DNA from: Saussurea involucrata
Taxonomy: Eukaryota; Streptophyta; Magnoliopsida; Asterales; Asteraceae
NCBI GenBank assembly: GCA_033807775.1
Contig: CM066319.1
Span: 162,440,983 to 162,504,982 of the forward strand
Length of the DNA: 64,000 nt
Direction: 5' to 3'
A program made the translations under genes and the position numbers. The notes beneath the pieces were generated by a model. The model searched no databases, was not told where the DNA came from, and saw only the letters and a program-made list of their open reading frames with translations. This document shows, in pieces, positions 52,720 through 63,800 of the stretch. Position 1 is the stretch's first letter, and every line of letters begins with the position of its first letter.

Positions 52720-54190
52720 AAGGGTGTTCCGTTATATTAGAATATACAATGAACATCAACCAAAAACTAAAAAAAAGTCCCCCAAAATCAACCAAATAAC
52801 TAAAAAATTTCTCGAAATCAACCCAGAAACTTAAAAAATTTCTAGAAACAATGGAATTTCAACTAAAACACATTTGACTACTTTGTGAGCCTTTAATCCA
52901 CCTTAAAGATGCACCCACTCGACAAAAATCTATAGTGCGCCACTGATTCCATCTTGCGTTTGGTTTAAAGGAAAGTCTGGAATTGAACCCCATGAACATA
53001 AGATTTAGAAATCCGACGAGGTTAGTTAGATATTCATGGGATTTCATAAGATTTGTAAGTAATAATATTTTAAAATATGTTAAATCACATGTATTTTGTA
53101 ATAATCTATTAATAAAAAGACAATTTAATTATTTTTACTATGTATTTTTATAATTATTTATAAATAATGGAATTTTATTCTTGATGATTGCAAATCCGTT
53201 TATAAAATTTGAAATCTCTCAAAAACATTCCGTCAAACCAAACGGCACCCTTGTTGGTTATAAGATGATTATGTTTTGAAGTATTTTTCTTCTCAAGTGG
53301 TGTTTGTCTTTTCTTTCTTCACACAATTTTTTGTTGTCTTTCCATGTACCTTGATTCTTCTTACACAAGAGAGACATTTGTTGGTTCATTTGTTGGTTGG
53401 GTCTGTAACTGTGTACAACTTCATGAATCAATATTGCAATTTACAAAGGGTAGACTGAAAATCTTGTGGTTTGTTGAAAATAATATTTTTCGTGTCTACA
53501 GTTTCAAAACTATAAGATGGACATTGTGGTTTGCAAAAACATTTGGAATTGATCATTCCCTCTAAGTGTCGTTGAAACATTGAGTTAAATGAGAGGTATT
53601 TTCGTATTTTTATCGAGTTTTTGTCTTTTTCCCAATCAAAATCGATTTTATGATTTTACTATTTTAGTCCATGTGGTTATTGATCGAGTAAAAGACAAAA
53701 AAGAAATCGACAAAAGGACGAAAAAGCCTCTAATTTAACGAAATCTTTTAACGACCGTTAGAGGGTGCGATCACGTGAAATCTTTTGACAAACCTTATGG
53801 ACCAAATCTGTAGTTTACTCCATAAATTATTTGCAACATCAATTACATGTTAAAACAACTCTTTAGACATGCACAAACCTTTGCCGGGATTTCAACACGA
53901 GATTGGATGGCCATGCTAGACAAACACCCAACCTTCTTTTCGCTCTTCTTCGGGTCAACGGGCTAAAGTGTTTGACTTGGAAGCATAATAGCCAAAAGTA
54001 AAATTGTACTAAAAGATCAGGGACTGTTTATGTAATTTTATCAAAACGAAATGACTCAACGGATGGTTTGACTATACACTTGAAAAGTAAAGACCCGTGA
54101 AATGAATTGGCTTCAATGGACATCTAAATGGGCCTTAAGATACAGATTATAGTTGGGCCAGTTTGAATAGAACCACAAGCCCATCCATCG
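52720..54190. other. Spacer without a recognised gene
   Basis: Short ORFs at 52859-53565 show no domain. AT-rich DNA with one AAAAATTTCTCGAAATCAACC-type repeat near 52760-52850. Confidence 0.35.
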
Positions 54191-54192
54191 TA

Positions 54193-54626
54193 TCTATACT
54201 ATATTATAAAGCATTTACAGAAAACTCTTAAAAACAAACTTTTATGCATCAAGTACTGATTATTGATGCATATTACTTAAAGTTCAATGTTACAAGTAAA
54301 TGATGCATCGGTACAACTTTTCAAAGTTGCATATTTAAATTCATAACTAACTGATAAACATAATCAAATAATAAACATCTCATTTTAATTATAAAAAATC
54401 TAAAATATAATTAGGATAATCATTGAATTCTAACAGAATATTTAATTATTATTTTTATAAAAAATATTATATTATTAAACATAAAATAATTAAATTGGAC
54501 ATATTTAAAAAAATCATTATCGTTTTCTTAAAAACATACAAAACCGTATTATAAAATCGACAAAAACGAAATAAAATAAAACATTAAATATATGAATCAC
54601 GCTGCATTGCGCGAGTACGCTTCTAG
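54193..54626 (+). mobile_element. Small non-autonomous Helitron (434 bp)
   Basis: Starts TCTATACTATATTATAAAGC after A, and ends CATTGCGCGAGTACGCTTCTAG before T (last run shown in part: hairpin region then CTAG). No coding sequence. Both ends resemble those of the giant Helitron (TCTATACTATCTTATAAAGC; CATTGCGCGGGTACTAAACTAG). Confidence 0.8.
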
Positions 54627-55403
54627 TTAGAATTATTGTATATTTGGTTGTTGTTTTTTTACTAAGTTTAGTTTTGTATGTATAAATTTTTTTGTGTAAA
54701 TTAATCTATCTATAAATTGAGATAGTTTTTTTTTTAATGAAAAGAGTATGATTTTTAATTGGAAGAGGTTGGTTTAGAAAATTTTGGTGTTCTGCATAAA
54801 GCTCGTTATAAGCTTACTGAATAAACAACTTTCTATATCATTAACTCATTAGGAAATAGTCATGTATAATTGACTAAATAAGTTGTGAGTCCATTGAACT
54901 CGTTAAACTCTTACCAAACAGGCTCTAAGTGCAAAATGTAGTGAAATTTATTCTTTACATTATTTCATATTTAATGTAACAGTTTATCTGTTACCGTAAC
55001 AAACGTTCAACTCTTTACTTATTTTACCTGGCAAATGAGTTTTTTTAACGAAGCAAATGGGCTTTCAATATACATGACACGGGTTGATTTTGATGAAGTG
55101 TTTCTTTACATACAAGAAATACAATATAATTTGTCAACTTGACATCTATGTCATTAATAATAAAAACGAATAAGGAAAATGAGTAAGAAACAATAAAGGT
55201 TATTACAGTAATTAAGAAATTAGTTATCATTGCACTAAACATGAATCAAGGGAAATTTGGTTGATTTTTTATGCATTTTGACCTATAACCAATACCTTAT
55301 TGTTATTATATTGTAGATGATAACTTGCACAACTTGCGTTTCTTTTAATCAATCTTGATTTATTCAACTAAGGTCTTTTTATCAACTAAAAGTTGGCTCA
55401 AAC
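54627..55403. other. AT-rich spacer, no gene seen
   Basis: No domain, no repeat pair. Confidence 0.35.
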
Positions 55404-55406
55404 TTA

Positions 55407-55713
55407 GGGGTCGTTTACCTAATCACTTATCCGGGTAAGTGCTTATCAGTAAAATTCAACACTATCACTTACTTCCCGGATAAGATTTTAGTCCACCAAA
55501 ATGGCATCGTATACAACAATTTAACCGGTAAGCGCTAACCGTGGTAAGACCGTCGCACTCACTTACCGGGTAAGACTCCCGGTCCTTACTTTCGACTCTC
55601 GGTCCTTGCTTCCGCTCTTACCGGGTAAGATTCTTAGTCCTTGCCATATTCATCCGGTAAACTAATGTGACTTGGTAAGCACTTACCCGGGTAAGCGTTT
55701 TGTAAACGGCCCC
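55407..55713. mobile_element. Tourist-like MITE (307 bp) with GC-rich arms
   Basis: TTA duplication (55404-55406, 55714-55716); ends GGGGTCGTTTACC and GTAAACGGCCCC. Inside, CTTACCGGGTAAG and CTTACCCGGGTAAGC palindromes recur, so the element can fold extensively. Confidence 0.8.
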
Positions 55714-55884
55714 TTAGATGTTATTTTAAAGTGCTAATATCTGTAATTGAGATTGACCGTTGATGACTCAAAACATGTTTGACGTGTAATTATGATGATC
55801 CTTTAATCCTGTTAAAAGTATAAGTGAAATATACCAATCTTGTCATTTAGATTTTAACTTAAATTATGTTTACACTTTTATGAT

Positions 55885-56292
55885 TGTACGAGAACTGAAG
55901 TTGAGTATATTGGAAAGATGTGGACTGCGCTTCAAGGCTTGTGGCTGAAAAGGGTAGTAGAGTTAATTCCAATATTTCAGGGATGGGCTCATTTGCAATT
56001 TACTCTTTATATATAAAGTTAGAGTTTTCTCATTTCTTAGTTTGACACATTTAGATTCAATTAGGGTTTGCTTTCATATTTTAGGGTTTCATTACAGTAG
56101 CCGATTAGGGTTTCTTTGGTATATGATTACCTTTAAATCTCTTGAAGGTAATCTGAGTGTGAGAGTTATTGTAGTGAGTTTTATGTTGTAAGTATGAATA
56201 TTTGAGAGAGTGTGATTGTAGTGAGATTTGTGTTGTAAGTAATTTCTACATATTCAATCTATTCAAATATGTTTTGTTTATGAGTTTGTACA
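55885..56292 (+). repeat. Probable 5' LTR of a Copia element (left limit uncertain)
   Basis: It ends TTTGTACA right before the primer-binding site, and contains TTTATATATAAAG (about 56005) and leader-like AGGGTTTC words. TGTACG at 55885 is a possible start that would pair with the TGTACA end, but without a second LTR this is a guess. Confidence 0.4.
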
Positions 56293-56304
56293 GGGTATCA
56301 GAGC
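56293..56304 (+). other. Primer-binding site for initiator Met tRNA
   Basis: GGGTATCAGAGC, one base from the canonical TGGTATCAGAGC found in most plant Copia elements. Confidence 0.75.
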
Positions 56305-56339
56305 GACACGGTGCGATCTGCGTCGATATCCACTCACTG

Positions 56340-56620
56340 ACTCTCATCTGGTATGTTCATTATTGTCATCTTCGTTTATTCTTTGTCTCACGAACTAAAT
56401 CTCATAGAGATTGACCTGATGGTCATCTTTCACAAGTTTTGTGGAATGTTTCTTTGAAATCTCTTCAGATTGTGGTTTTGAAATCTCATCTGGTATGTTC
56501 ATTACTGTCATCCTCGTTTATTCTTTGTCTCACGAACTGAATCTCATAGAGATTGACCTGATGGTCATCTTTCACAAGTTTTGTGGAATGTTTTTTTTGA
56601 AATCTCTTCAGATCGTGGTT
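56340..56620 (+). repeat. Leader duplication, about 145-bp unit
   Basis: ATCTCATCTGGTATGTTCAT to CAAGTTTTGTGGAATG occurs twice in tandem. Confidence 0.8.
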
Positions 56621-57314
56621 TTCTTGTGTTCAGATCGGTGTTTTCAAAATATTTTAGAAAAAACTCTTCAGATCATTTTTTTAATTTCTGACTTTTATAC
56701 TTGTGCTTTGTCTAAAGTCAGATCTGGTTTTTTCTTCTTGTGTTTCTTCATTATATCTTACTGATCTAAGTATCGCTTGTCATTTTACACATTTGAATGC
56801 ATGATCTGTGAAGGTTGGATTCTGACTTCTTAGTCTTGGTTCAATCTCTCTCTCTCTCTTATGCCTATAAGCAGATCTGGTCTCGTTTAGACCTGATCGG
56901 TGTGGTTTAGTTTGTGTTTTCTTTTACATGCATGTTGTGTCTGGTGTATGTACTGTTCTCATCGCCACAGATCTGAGCTTAGTACTCATAATAGATCTGT
57001 TATGGTGAATGATTTCTGGTCACTTCTTATCCACACAGATCTGAGGTTGTTGCTCATAGTAGATCTGTTGTGGTGAACGTTTTTTCTTGTGACTTAGGTT
57101 TGACTCGTTTGTCTTATCATCCTTGTTTTCCTGCATCTGTTCTGTACTTTTAGATCATGTTCATTATTGCATCATTTAGCTATTGTTCGTGTACATTTAG
57201 ATCTTGTTCATGATTGCATGTTTGGTTCCATTGTTTTTTTATGTGCCTGCATCATTTAGATATTGTTCCTGTGTAAGGATTTTGTGTAGTGACCCTATCT
57301 TCACTCTATATTCG

Positions 57315-57525
57315 TCACTCTGCCAGTTCAGAGTTCATGTTTTAAGAGCAGATCTTCGGATCTGTTCTAGCAATCAATTTTATCTGACCAATTCAGAGTT
57401 TATGTTTTAAGAGCAGATCTTAGGATCTGTTCTAGCCATCAATTTTATCTGGCCAGTTCAGAGTTTATGTTTTAAGAGCAGATCTTAGGATCTGTTCTAG
57501 CCATCAATTTTATCTGACCTGTGCA
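57315..57525 (+). repeat. Leader tandem repeat, three copies of about 65 bp
   Basis: Unit: CCAGTTCAGAGTTTATG, TTTTAAGAGCAGATCTTAGG, ATCTGTTCTAGCCATC, AATTTTATCTG. It lies in the long untranslated leader before gag. Confidence 0.85.
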
Positions 57526-57897
57526 GATTTTGGTGAATCTGGAGTTGTGAGACTGTGGTAAGATTGAACTACACTGGTTCCTTTAGATCTCCGTATCTAA
57601 ACCGTGTGGTTGTCTTTCCTCTCTCTCCCTCATTTAATGTGTTCAGGTTTGTTACTTATTTTTTTTCTATTGTAAGATCTCTGTAGATCTCTGTTATAGA
57701 GGTCTCTCTGTTATTCCGTTGCGCTGCTCTTGAAACCTCTCTGTAAGTCTCCTCTCTTTTCTATCTCGTGTGTTTCTCTTCTCATCTTCCTTCTATTAGG
57801 ACACCTTTGTGTTTGGCTTGACCTACTACTCAAGTGGCAAGGAATCCTGTCATCTATCACTTAGGTGCTCCTTGTGTGTTGTTTTCCTGCTTTCATA

Positions 57898-59424
57898 ATG
57901 ACTGGCACAGAAGATCCCAAGAATCCAGAAACGCAGTCTTTGATTGCAAAGCTGGATTTCGGTGATCCTTTGTACCTTCATCCTAGTGACACTTCTGGCG
58001 TGTCCATTCTTAATATGAAATTGACTGGTACTGAGAATTATAAAGTTTGGTCTTGTGCTATGATACTTGCTTTGGAAACTAAGAATAAGCTTGGTTTTAT
58101 CGATGGCACTGTTTTACGTTCCACTGATAATAATGTGCTTGGAAAATAGTGGGACAAATGCAATTCTGTTGTTTTGTCTTGGATACTTGGTTCTATATCT
58201 GAAGACTTATTTGTTAGTCAAGTTTTTTCTAAGATTGCCTCCGAGGTATGGGTGGAATTAAAGGAAACTTATGATAAAGTTGATGGTTCTGTCACTTTTA
58301 ATCTTCATCAAAAAAATTAACTCATTAACTCAAAATGAATCTTCTATATCTGATTACTATCATAAGTTGAATGCTTTGTGGAAGCAGTTTGACGCGTTAA
58401 TCAAACTGCCTGCTTGCTCCTGTAATGCATCTTCTGAATTTTCTAAACATAATCAACTCATTAAGCTGATGCAATTCTTAATAGGTTTGGATGATACTTA
58501 TATGCAAATTAGGAGTAACATATTGACTACTGTCCCCCTACCTTCAGTAAAAACTGCCTTTTCCTTGATTTCCAGAGAAGAGTCACATCGTGGTGTGACT
58601 CGTTCTCCCTCTAGTTCCAAAAGTCAAAACACTGTCTTTTTTAGTAAAACTGTTGATAATAAGAGAAAATATGGAAAACATCCTTTACTTTGTAAACACC
58701 GTGGTGTGACTGGTCATACCATAGAAGATGTTTTAAGTTGATAGGCTTCCCTAAGGACTTCCAGTTTACAAAGGGCAAGCCTAATCAGTCTTTTAAGTCA
58801 CCCTCCAGCAATGCCTGCACTGTTGAGGGGACTGTTAATCACTCTTCTTCCATTAATTCTCTTACTGAATATCAACTCAACAAGCTATTGGCTCTGCTTG
58901 ATCAAAAACAAAATGAAGGATTGGCTGTCAACATGGCAGGTAAATTTTATGCTAATATGGCCAATATTCCTAGAAATCCCATTTCTGTTTCTGGTTGGAT
59001 TATTGACTCTGGTGCAAATCATCATATGACATCGTCTATGTCTCATCTTGAAAATATGATTGATATATCTGATTTGAACCTTAGAGTTACTCAACCCAAT
59101 GGTCATGAGGCTAGGATTAATAAAATTGGCAACTATCGTCTTAACAACAATGTTGTGTTGCTTGATGTTCTCGTCATTCCTGATTTCTATGTGAATTTAC
59201 TGTCTGTTCATAAACTTGCTAGGGACAGTAAAATTTTTGTTGGGTTTGATGAGTTTATATGTTATTTACTTCAGGGTTTACTTCCAACGAAACTTGTGGG
59301 GACTGGTAGTGAACTTGGAGGCCTATACTTTTTTGATCAGTTTTCTAAGGGTGAGAAGTTTAATTCAAAAGTACTAGGTGATAAAGCTAATACATCTAAT
59401 ATGTCTATTTTTTGCTATGTGTAA
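57898..59424 (+). pseudogene. Copia gag-protease region, broken
   Basis: Gag starts MTGTEDPKNPETQSLIAKLD; LHPSDTSGVSILNMKLTG and NYKVWSCAMILALETKNKLG are typical of the Copia-like N-terminal and UBN2-type gag domains. Breaks: a TAG at 58147 before WDKCNSVVLSWILGS; one extra base in an A-run near 58313; and a missing base near 58726, where the zinc knuckle CKHxGxTGHTIExC also has Arg for its second Cys. The last frame holds the protease (WIIDSGANHHMTSSM, with the DSGA active site). Integrase, RT and RNase H are absent because another retrotransposon has inserted at 59425. Dead. Confidence 0.85.
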
Positions 59425-59425
59425 C

Positions 59426-60573
59426 TGTTAGTCCCAGATGGCTTAACAAGTATTGTAGAAGGGGGGGTTGAATACAATACACAAAAATTTCACAATTTTA
59501 ATTCTTATATTTGAAAAACTTTCAAAAGAATTACACACAGAAAACTTAAGATTGTTGCGGAAAAGAACAGATAAACTATTCTAACAATCTTACACAAAGT
59601 ATACAACAAAACAACTAAGAACACTAAGAGCAAAGCTATTGAGTTTTAAGGCTTAAAAGAAGGTTTCTTGCACTGAGAGAATTTCTTGAAAGCGTGAGAA
59701 TTGCATGAAGAGCACTTCTCCTTTTATAGTGCCAAGGAGTGCCCAAGCATTAAATGCTTGGGACACTTGTCATCTTCACATATGCTGATAATGTTGACTT
59801 CAGGAGAACTGTGAAGTCCTTGTCACTTTTCACTAGGTGCAGACAGAGTAGCTTGAGCAGATAATAGGGACCTTAGCTGAAGGTGGATAAAAAGACAAAC
59901 TGTCACTTTTCTCTGCTGGAGGATATTGTCCCATAATAAATGATCTTCTGTCTTGAGCCTTTAGCACCGAAGTGGTTTCCACCGAGATTTGACAAGTCTT
60001 CGGTGGAAAGAAGTCTGGTCCACCGAAGTTGCAAGCAGGATTCGGTGGGAACTAGTCCACCGAAATTGCGAGCATGTTTCGGTGGTGAGAGGACCACCGA
60101 AATTACGAGCATGTTTCGGTGGTGAGAGGACCACCGAAATTACAAGTATATTTCGGTGGTGAGAGGACCACCGAAGTTACATGTATATTTCGGTGGTGAG
60201 AGGGCCACCGAAGTTACATGTATATTTCGGTGGTGAGAGGGCCACCGAAGTTACAGGTATATTTCGGTGGTGAGAGGGCCACCGAAAGGGTCATCGGTGG
60301 GAGAAGGCCACCGAAGATGTCCTATAACTTCGGTGGAGAGAAGGCCACCGAAATGTCAAGGGATTTCGGTGGTGATGACTTGTTTGAAAGTTGCCGAGAG
60401 TCTTCTATTTTCCACAAGTAGAGAGTCTTCAAGCTTGGTTTCGGTTGATCTTCGACTTCACCGAACATATGCTATCTTGTACAAGTCATTCAAAGAACTG
60501 AACTAAAATATTCTAAGTAGGAGATTTAGGGAAAACATCGGTGAGTCAATTTCAAATCCTTGGTGACCCAACA
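59426..60573 (-). repeat. LTR (1,148 bp) of a second Sire-like Copia element
   Basis: Plus-strand ends TGTTAGTCCC and GGTGACCCAACA; on the minus strand it starts TGTTGGGTCACC, directly after a polypurine tract (60574-60585, AGGGGGAGATTG region). It is the 3' LTR of the element whose env-like ORF lies at 60872-64000. It contains a hairpin repeat array. The likely target flank at the left is GTAAC. Confidence 0.8.
59965..60372. repeat. Array of 37-bp hairpin repeats (TTCGGTGG ... CCACCGAA) in the LTR
   Basis: About nine units of TTCGGTGGTGAGAGG, ACCACCGAAATTAC and a variable ATGTATA-type spacer. Each unit can fold: TTCGGTGGT pairs with ACCACCGAA across a short loop, and neighbouring units can pair with each other. 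Units diverge towards both edges. Confidence 0.9.
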
Positions 60574-60586
60574 ATCTCCCCCTATT
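60574..60586 (-). other. Polypurine tract
   Basis: AAATAGGGGGAGA on the minus strand just before the LTR start. Confidence 0.75.
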
Positions 60587-60871
60587 TGAATTTGAGCTCC
60601 TTATCTTAGAATATTCAAGAGTAAATAAAAGCAAGTGCGTTTTTGACCCTTTTTACTCTTTTGGGTTCTTTTCACATAGACCATTCTTTTTGATCTTTTT
60701 GACCTTTTTCTTTTGTATGTGTATGTATACTATGTACAGTATTTACAGGGAACAAAAATGAAGTATGTACGGAAATAAAATTCAAATAGAGATACTTGTA
60801 TTAAGATAAGTTCTCGTACAATTTTTTACAAAAAGAGAAATTAACTTTTACAAGTACTAACTGGAGAGAAC

Positions 60872-63800
60872 TTACTTCTTTGAGGTTTTGCGGCGCTTGA
60901 TTTCATCCAGTAAGTTTCTATAGAACGGTTGAGCTTCGGGGATGTTCGGAAAGAGGTTGTGAATGCCTTCCAGAAATATGGTATCGGCTATGGACATCTG
61001 GGCAAATCTGAAGAATGCCCGACGACCGAGACCGTCGTTGAAGAATAATCCTGGTATTGGTGAGAGGCTCAAGGTTGTGGTAGGATAGGGAACAGAGGTG
61101 GGAATGGTAAGGTTAAGATTGCTTACATTTGGGATTTTACCTTCTCTTGCCATTTCCTTGAAGACTGAGTCAGGAGGATTTTTGACTTTGGGGAGGATGA
61201 TCTTCTCTTTCAGAGACAGCAGTTTGGCTCTTTCTTCGGTGGAGAGAATGATGTTATGCTTTCTTTTGATCTCCTTCATCTTATTCATTAGACCATCAAT
61301 GTATTTTACAAAGATGTCTTTCCTTGGATTTGGACTCTTGACGAGGTGTTGAGTGATTTCATACCATTCCGAGAGACCGAAGAGTTGGAGATGGCTTTCT
61401 TTCACACTCTTCATAGAACCATCTTCCCAGTTAATAATCAATCTGATGTCTTGAGGATTTGCCTTGGAGGTGGCAATCTTTACTGAAGAAATTTGTGACC
61501 TATAGCTCCGGTGGTGCATGGTCTTTTTGTACCAATTAACTTCTTCATTCTTTTGTTGTTCCAAGGCACTGAGCACCGATTTCTGTGTTTGGATGGCATC
61601 GGTGGACTTGACTTTTGAAGCTTCTTCTGTGGCAGCTTTGAGAGAAAGATCTCTGGATTTGTCTAAGTCGATTTGAGCTATTCTTGCTTCCTCAATTTCT
61701 TGAGCAGAGAGGCCAAGTTCGGTGGTGATTGGTTGAGAAGCAGGCTTGAGTTTGAGAGTTTCAGCGTCCTTCGGTCGAGCCCCATATTTTGTCAGATCCT
61801 TTTTCTTCTTTGCTTCTCTGGCCAATTCTTCGGCCGAAAGAATTCTTTTCCCTTTGTCTTCGGAAGCATTGCTGGACTGCTCCCCCTCAACTGATGCATT
61901 AAGGTCAAGAGCTTCGGTGGAGCCAGTATTGGTCGGTGAGAGTGAGACATGTTTCGGTGGAGAAGAGGGTTTCGGTGGAGAGAAAGGTTTCGGTGACGAG
62001 GATGGTTTCGGTGGTGAGGATGGTTTCGGTGGTGAGGATGGTTTCGGTGGAGAGGGTTTCGGTGGAGGCTGGTTACTGGAAAGTTTCTTTATGGATGGAA
62101 GTTTCGGTGGAGCCGTGGTTTTCTCCCCCTCAGGAACAGCCGGCAACCTGAAACCTAACTCATAGAAGGCCTTATCAAACTTGGAGTGTAGGAAGGCCAG
62201 ACTCGTTTCGGTGGTATGGGGAACCAAGGCAAAATCACCGAGATCCATTTCCCACTGGGAACGTTCAGGACTGGGTGAGTCGGTGGAAGGTTTGGAGAGG
62301 GACTCCACTGTGGTAGAAAGGGCAGATAATTTTTCTTGAATGGGCCGTAGGGCTTCGGTGATGGCATCAAGAAGAAGATGCGGTAGCTGAGACTCGAGGG
62401 TAGAGATGCGGGAATTGGCTTGGGAGATTAAGGTGATGGTGGATTTAAGAAAGGTAGAGGTGCGGTCAATGTGCGGGGAAGTGTGGCCACCGATTTCGGG
62501 AAACTGGAAGAGTAGTCGGTGGGGGTCAGGCTCGGAAATGGGAATACGGAGGTAAGGCACCAAGTCGTCGGTTTGTAGCATTCGGGGGGGAGTAGGGGAT
62601 CGGGGGGGTGATTGTTGCGAGGACGAGGGAGACTCGGTGTGATGTTCTTCGGTGGACGGGATGGTTTGGGGAGAACCAGTGTCCGCTAAAAGAAAATCAA
62701 AGAAATCAAAGGGTGCAATTGGGGGGGAACCCTTAGAGGGTTGTGCAATGTCTTCGATCGAAAACTGATCGGGTGTAAAGCTGTGTAGTGTGAAGTCAGA
62801 ACCCTCGAGCGGAGAGATCTCGAGGTCATCCCCACCACCCAAGGAGTCGAGTGGGGAGGTATGTGGGGGGTTCTCCTGAAATGTAACTGAGGCCTTTCGA
62901 GAGGCAACAGAGGAGACGGTGGGGTGTGTAGCGGGTACCCTTGGCCCGGAGGGATGAAGTTCAACAACCGGCGATTTTGGAGAATCGACGGTTGGATGAG
63001 TCGGTTGGGCCGATGGTTTCCGAGACCTCTTTGGAAGAGATCCCGAAGGGGAGGGTGAGTGCCTCCGCTTGTGAGAAGGGGTGTGAACCGGGGAAGTCTC
63101 CGAGGGATCTCTCGGTGACGTGGTTCGAGAAGCGGGAGCGGAGGTGCCGGTGGCCTTTTGTCGTTTCTTTTGAGTGCCACCCGACGTCACTCGGGACCGG
63201 GGAGAAGGGACCACAACATTTGGAGTGACCTCGGGAATTTCCAGGTGGCGAAACCCGGGAATTTCCGCGTCACCCCAACGAAGTTCGGGAGATAGAGCGA
63301 AGGAAATCATACCTGGGCGTAATGGGCGATCGGTGGCGAGCGGCTTGACGTTGAGGGTTTTGGTGCCCACAACGGGAGATGACCATTCATACGAGAACCG
63401 GGGCGAGGAAGAGCGGCGATCGGTTTCCAAAGCTTTGGAAAGCTTGTGTTGTAAGATCATGGAGATGAAACGGGGAAAAGCAACGTAACACTTCTTGGGA
63501 GTTTTGATGACCTCGACAAGCTCTGAGAAGAAATATTGGGCGAAGTCAACTTTCCTTTGGAAGATGAGGGCATGAGCGAGTTTGTTGACGTGTGAGGGCG
63601 ATTGGTCATGCCCACTTGTTTTGCGTGAGAGGCAATGGATAACGTGAGCGAAGAAGAAATTCCAAATGCCTCCCATTTTGCTGCGAAGAAGAGTACCGGG
63701 GCCTTTGGAGCTTTTGGAGGAGTCGTCGAGCACATAACCGGTGGTAAGAACAATGTCTTCATGGATGGTATCCAAATACATGTCTTCATAGTCGGGAAAG

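Noticed and set aside
53885..53945. tRNA- or SINE-like motifs (GTTGAAATCCCGG on the minus strand)
   Set aside because: Weak A and B boxes, no tail, no target duplication and no cloverleaf.
61746..62165. 139-codon plus-strand ORF with FGGEDGFGGEDGFGG repeats
   Set aside because: Antisense of the SPPKP coding repeats of the env-like ORF; no independent support.
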